A stretch of DNA of 64,000 nt. Source: Pseudomonas sp. PICF141 (GTDB lineage Bacteria > Pseudomonadota > Gammaproteobacteria > Pseudomonadales > Pseudomonadaceae). A program made the translations under genes and the position numbers. The stretch spans positions 1 to 64,000 of the forward strand of contig NZ_MUNM01000025.1 of NCBI RefSeq assembly GCF_002286815.1, written 5' to 3'. Below the pieces are notes generated by a model. That model worked only from the letters and a program-made list of their open reading frames with translations. It had not been told where the DNA came from and did no database searches. Below are positions 63,884 through 64,000 of this stretch, piece by piece. How positions within the stretch are numbered: position 1 is the stretch's first letter; every line of letters starts with the position of its first letter.

Positions 63884-64000
63884 TTACCGTTGTTTGGCGC
63901 TGCTTGAAATGCGGGTGTCTGCTTTTCTCAGGTGGCAAGCGAAAAGACCGCATCCCAGCATGACGGCAATCAACAGAGGCGGAAAGCGCAGCATCAAGCA
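63884..64000 (-). CDS. 3' end of a gene leaving the window (partial)
   Basis: On the minus strand the frame ends at TAA 63884 and is open to the window edge. It reads LMLRFPPLLIAVMLGCGLFA and then a polar tail to SSAKQR. A hydrophobic stretch followed by basic residues suggests a membrane helix. An ATG at 63994 could make it a complete 36-residue peptide; otherwise it is the end of a longer protein. It lies 44 bases past the terminator. Confidence 0.4.
   Translation of the reverse strand, partial: CLMLRFPPLLIAVMLGCGLFACHLRKADTRISSSAKQR

Overview
The window is chromosomal DNA of a Pseudomonas, most likely of the P. fluorescens group. It begins with the last bases of a 5S rRNA gene and continues through recCBD, a yfiR-yfiN-yfiB c-di-GMP module, mmsAB and many LysR regulators. 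Pseudomonas-type REP palindromes sit between the core genes. Nearly all identifications are read from the translated sequence and rest on recognised motifs, not on database searches.

Layout: (1) 1-9420, 5S rRNA tail, terminator and the RecBCD operon. (2) 9539-11888, YfiR/YfiN/YfiB. (3) 11885-25621, ordinary accessory metabolism and regulation: valine catabolism (mmsA, mmsB), cupin, TauE/SafE exporter, ABM monooxygenase, MdaB, SulP transporter, chemotaxis receptor, GNAT and a DUF6124-like protein. A beheaded toxin-antitoxin leader lies at 21990-22062. (4) 26027-29865, MarR, zinc alcohol dehydrogenase, two decayed small genes, a GFA protein and its LysR. (5) 29862-36262, cargo flanked by two transposase remnants: two alpha/beta hydrolases, a ferric-reductase-like membrane protein and an OmpR/EnvZ-type two-component pair. 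(6) 36400-39470, lower-GC mobile-element DNA: a tRNA-3'-end-like att candidate, direct repeats, AlpA and inovirus-Gp2-like genes and a multiply interrupted gene. (7) 39492-63130, a defence island. (8) 63160-64000, an unknown gene, a strong terminator and the tail of a gene leaving the window.

The most notable content is the defence island. Its core is a class 1 DISARM operon: drmD (SNF2 helicase), drmMI (N6-adenine methylase), drmA (helicase), drmB (DUF1998) and drmC (PLD). It is enlarged at three points. An upstream pair couples a second SNF2/RapA-like translocase to an actin/Hsp70-fold ATPase, preceded by a 39-codon ORF with an ideal ribosome-binding site. A GHKL ATPase and a methyltransferase-like protein are inserted between drmMI and drmA. 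A Vsr-type endonuclease follows drmC and converges, with a 50-bp overlap, on a C5-cytosine methyltransferase. Tight ATGA overlaps (39613/42741, 44880/48002, 54974/59005) divide it into coupled units. The expected logic is that methylation marks self DNA while the helicase/nuclease components act on unmodified incoming DNA. What the actin-like, GHKL and methyltransferase-like partners add is unknown.
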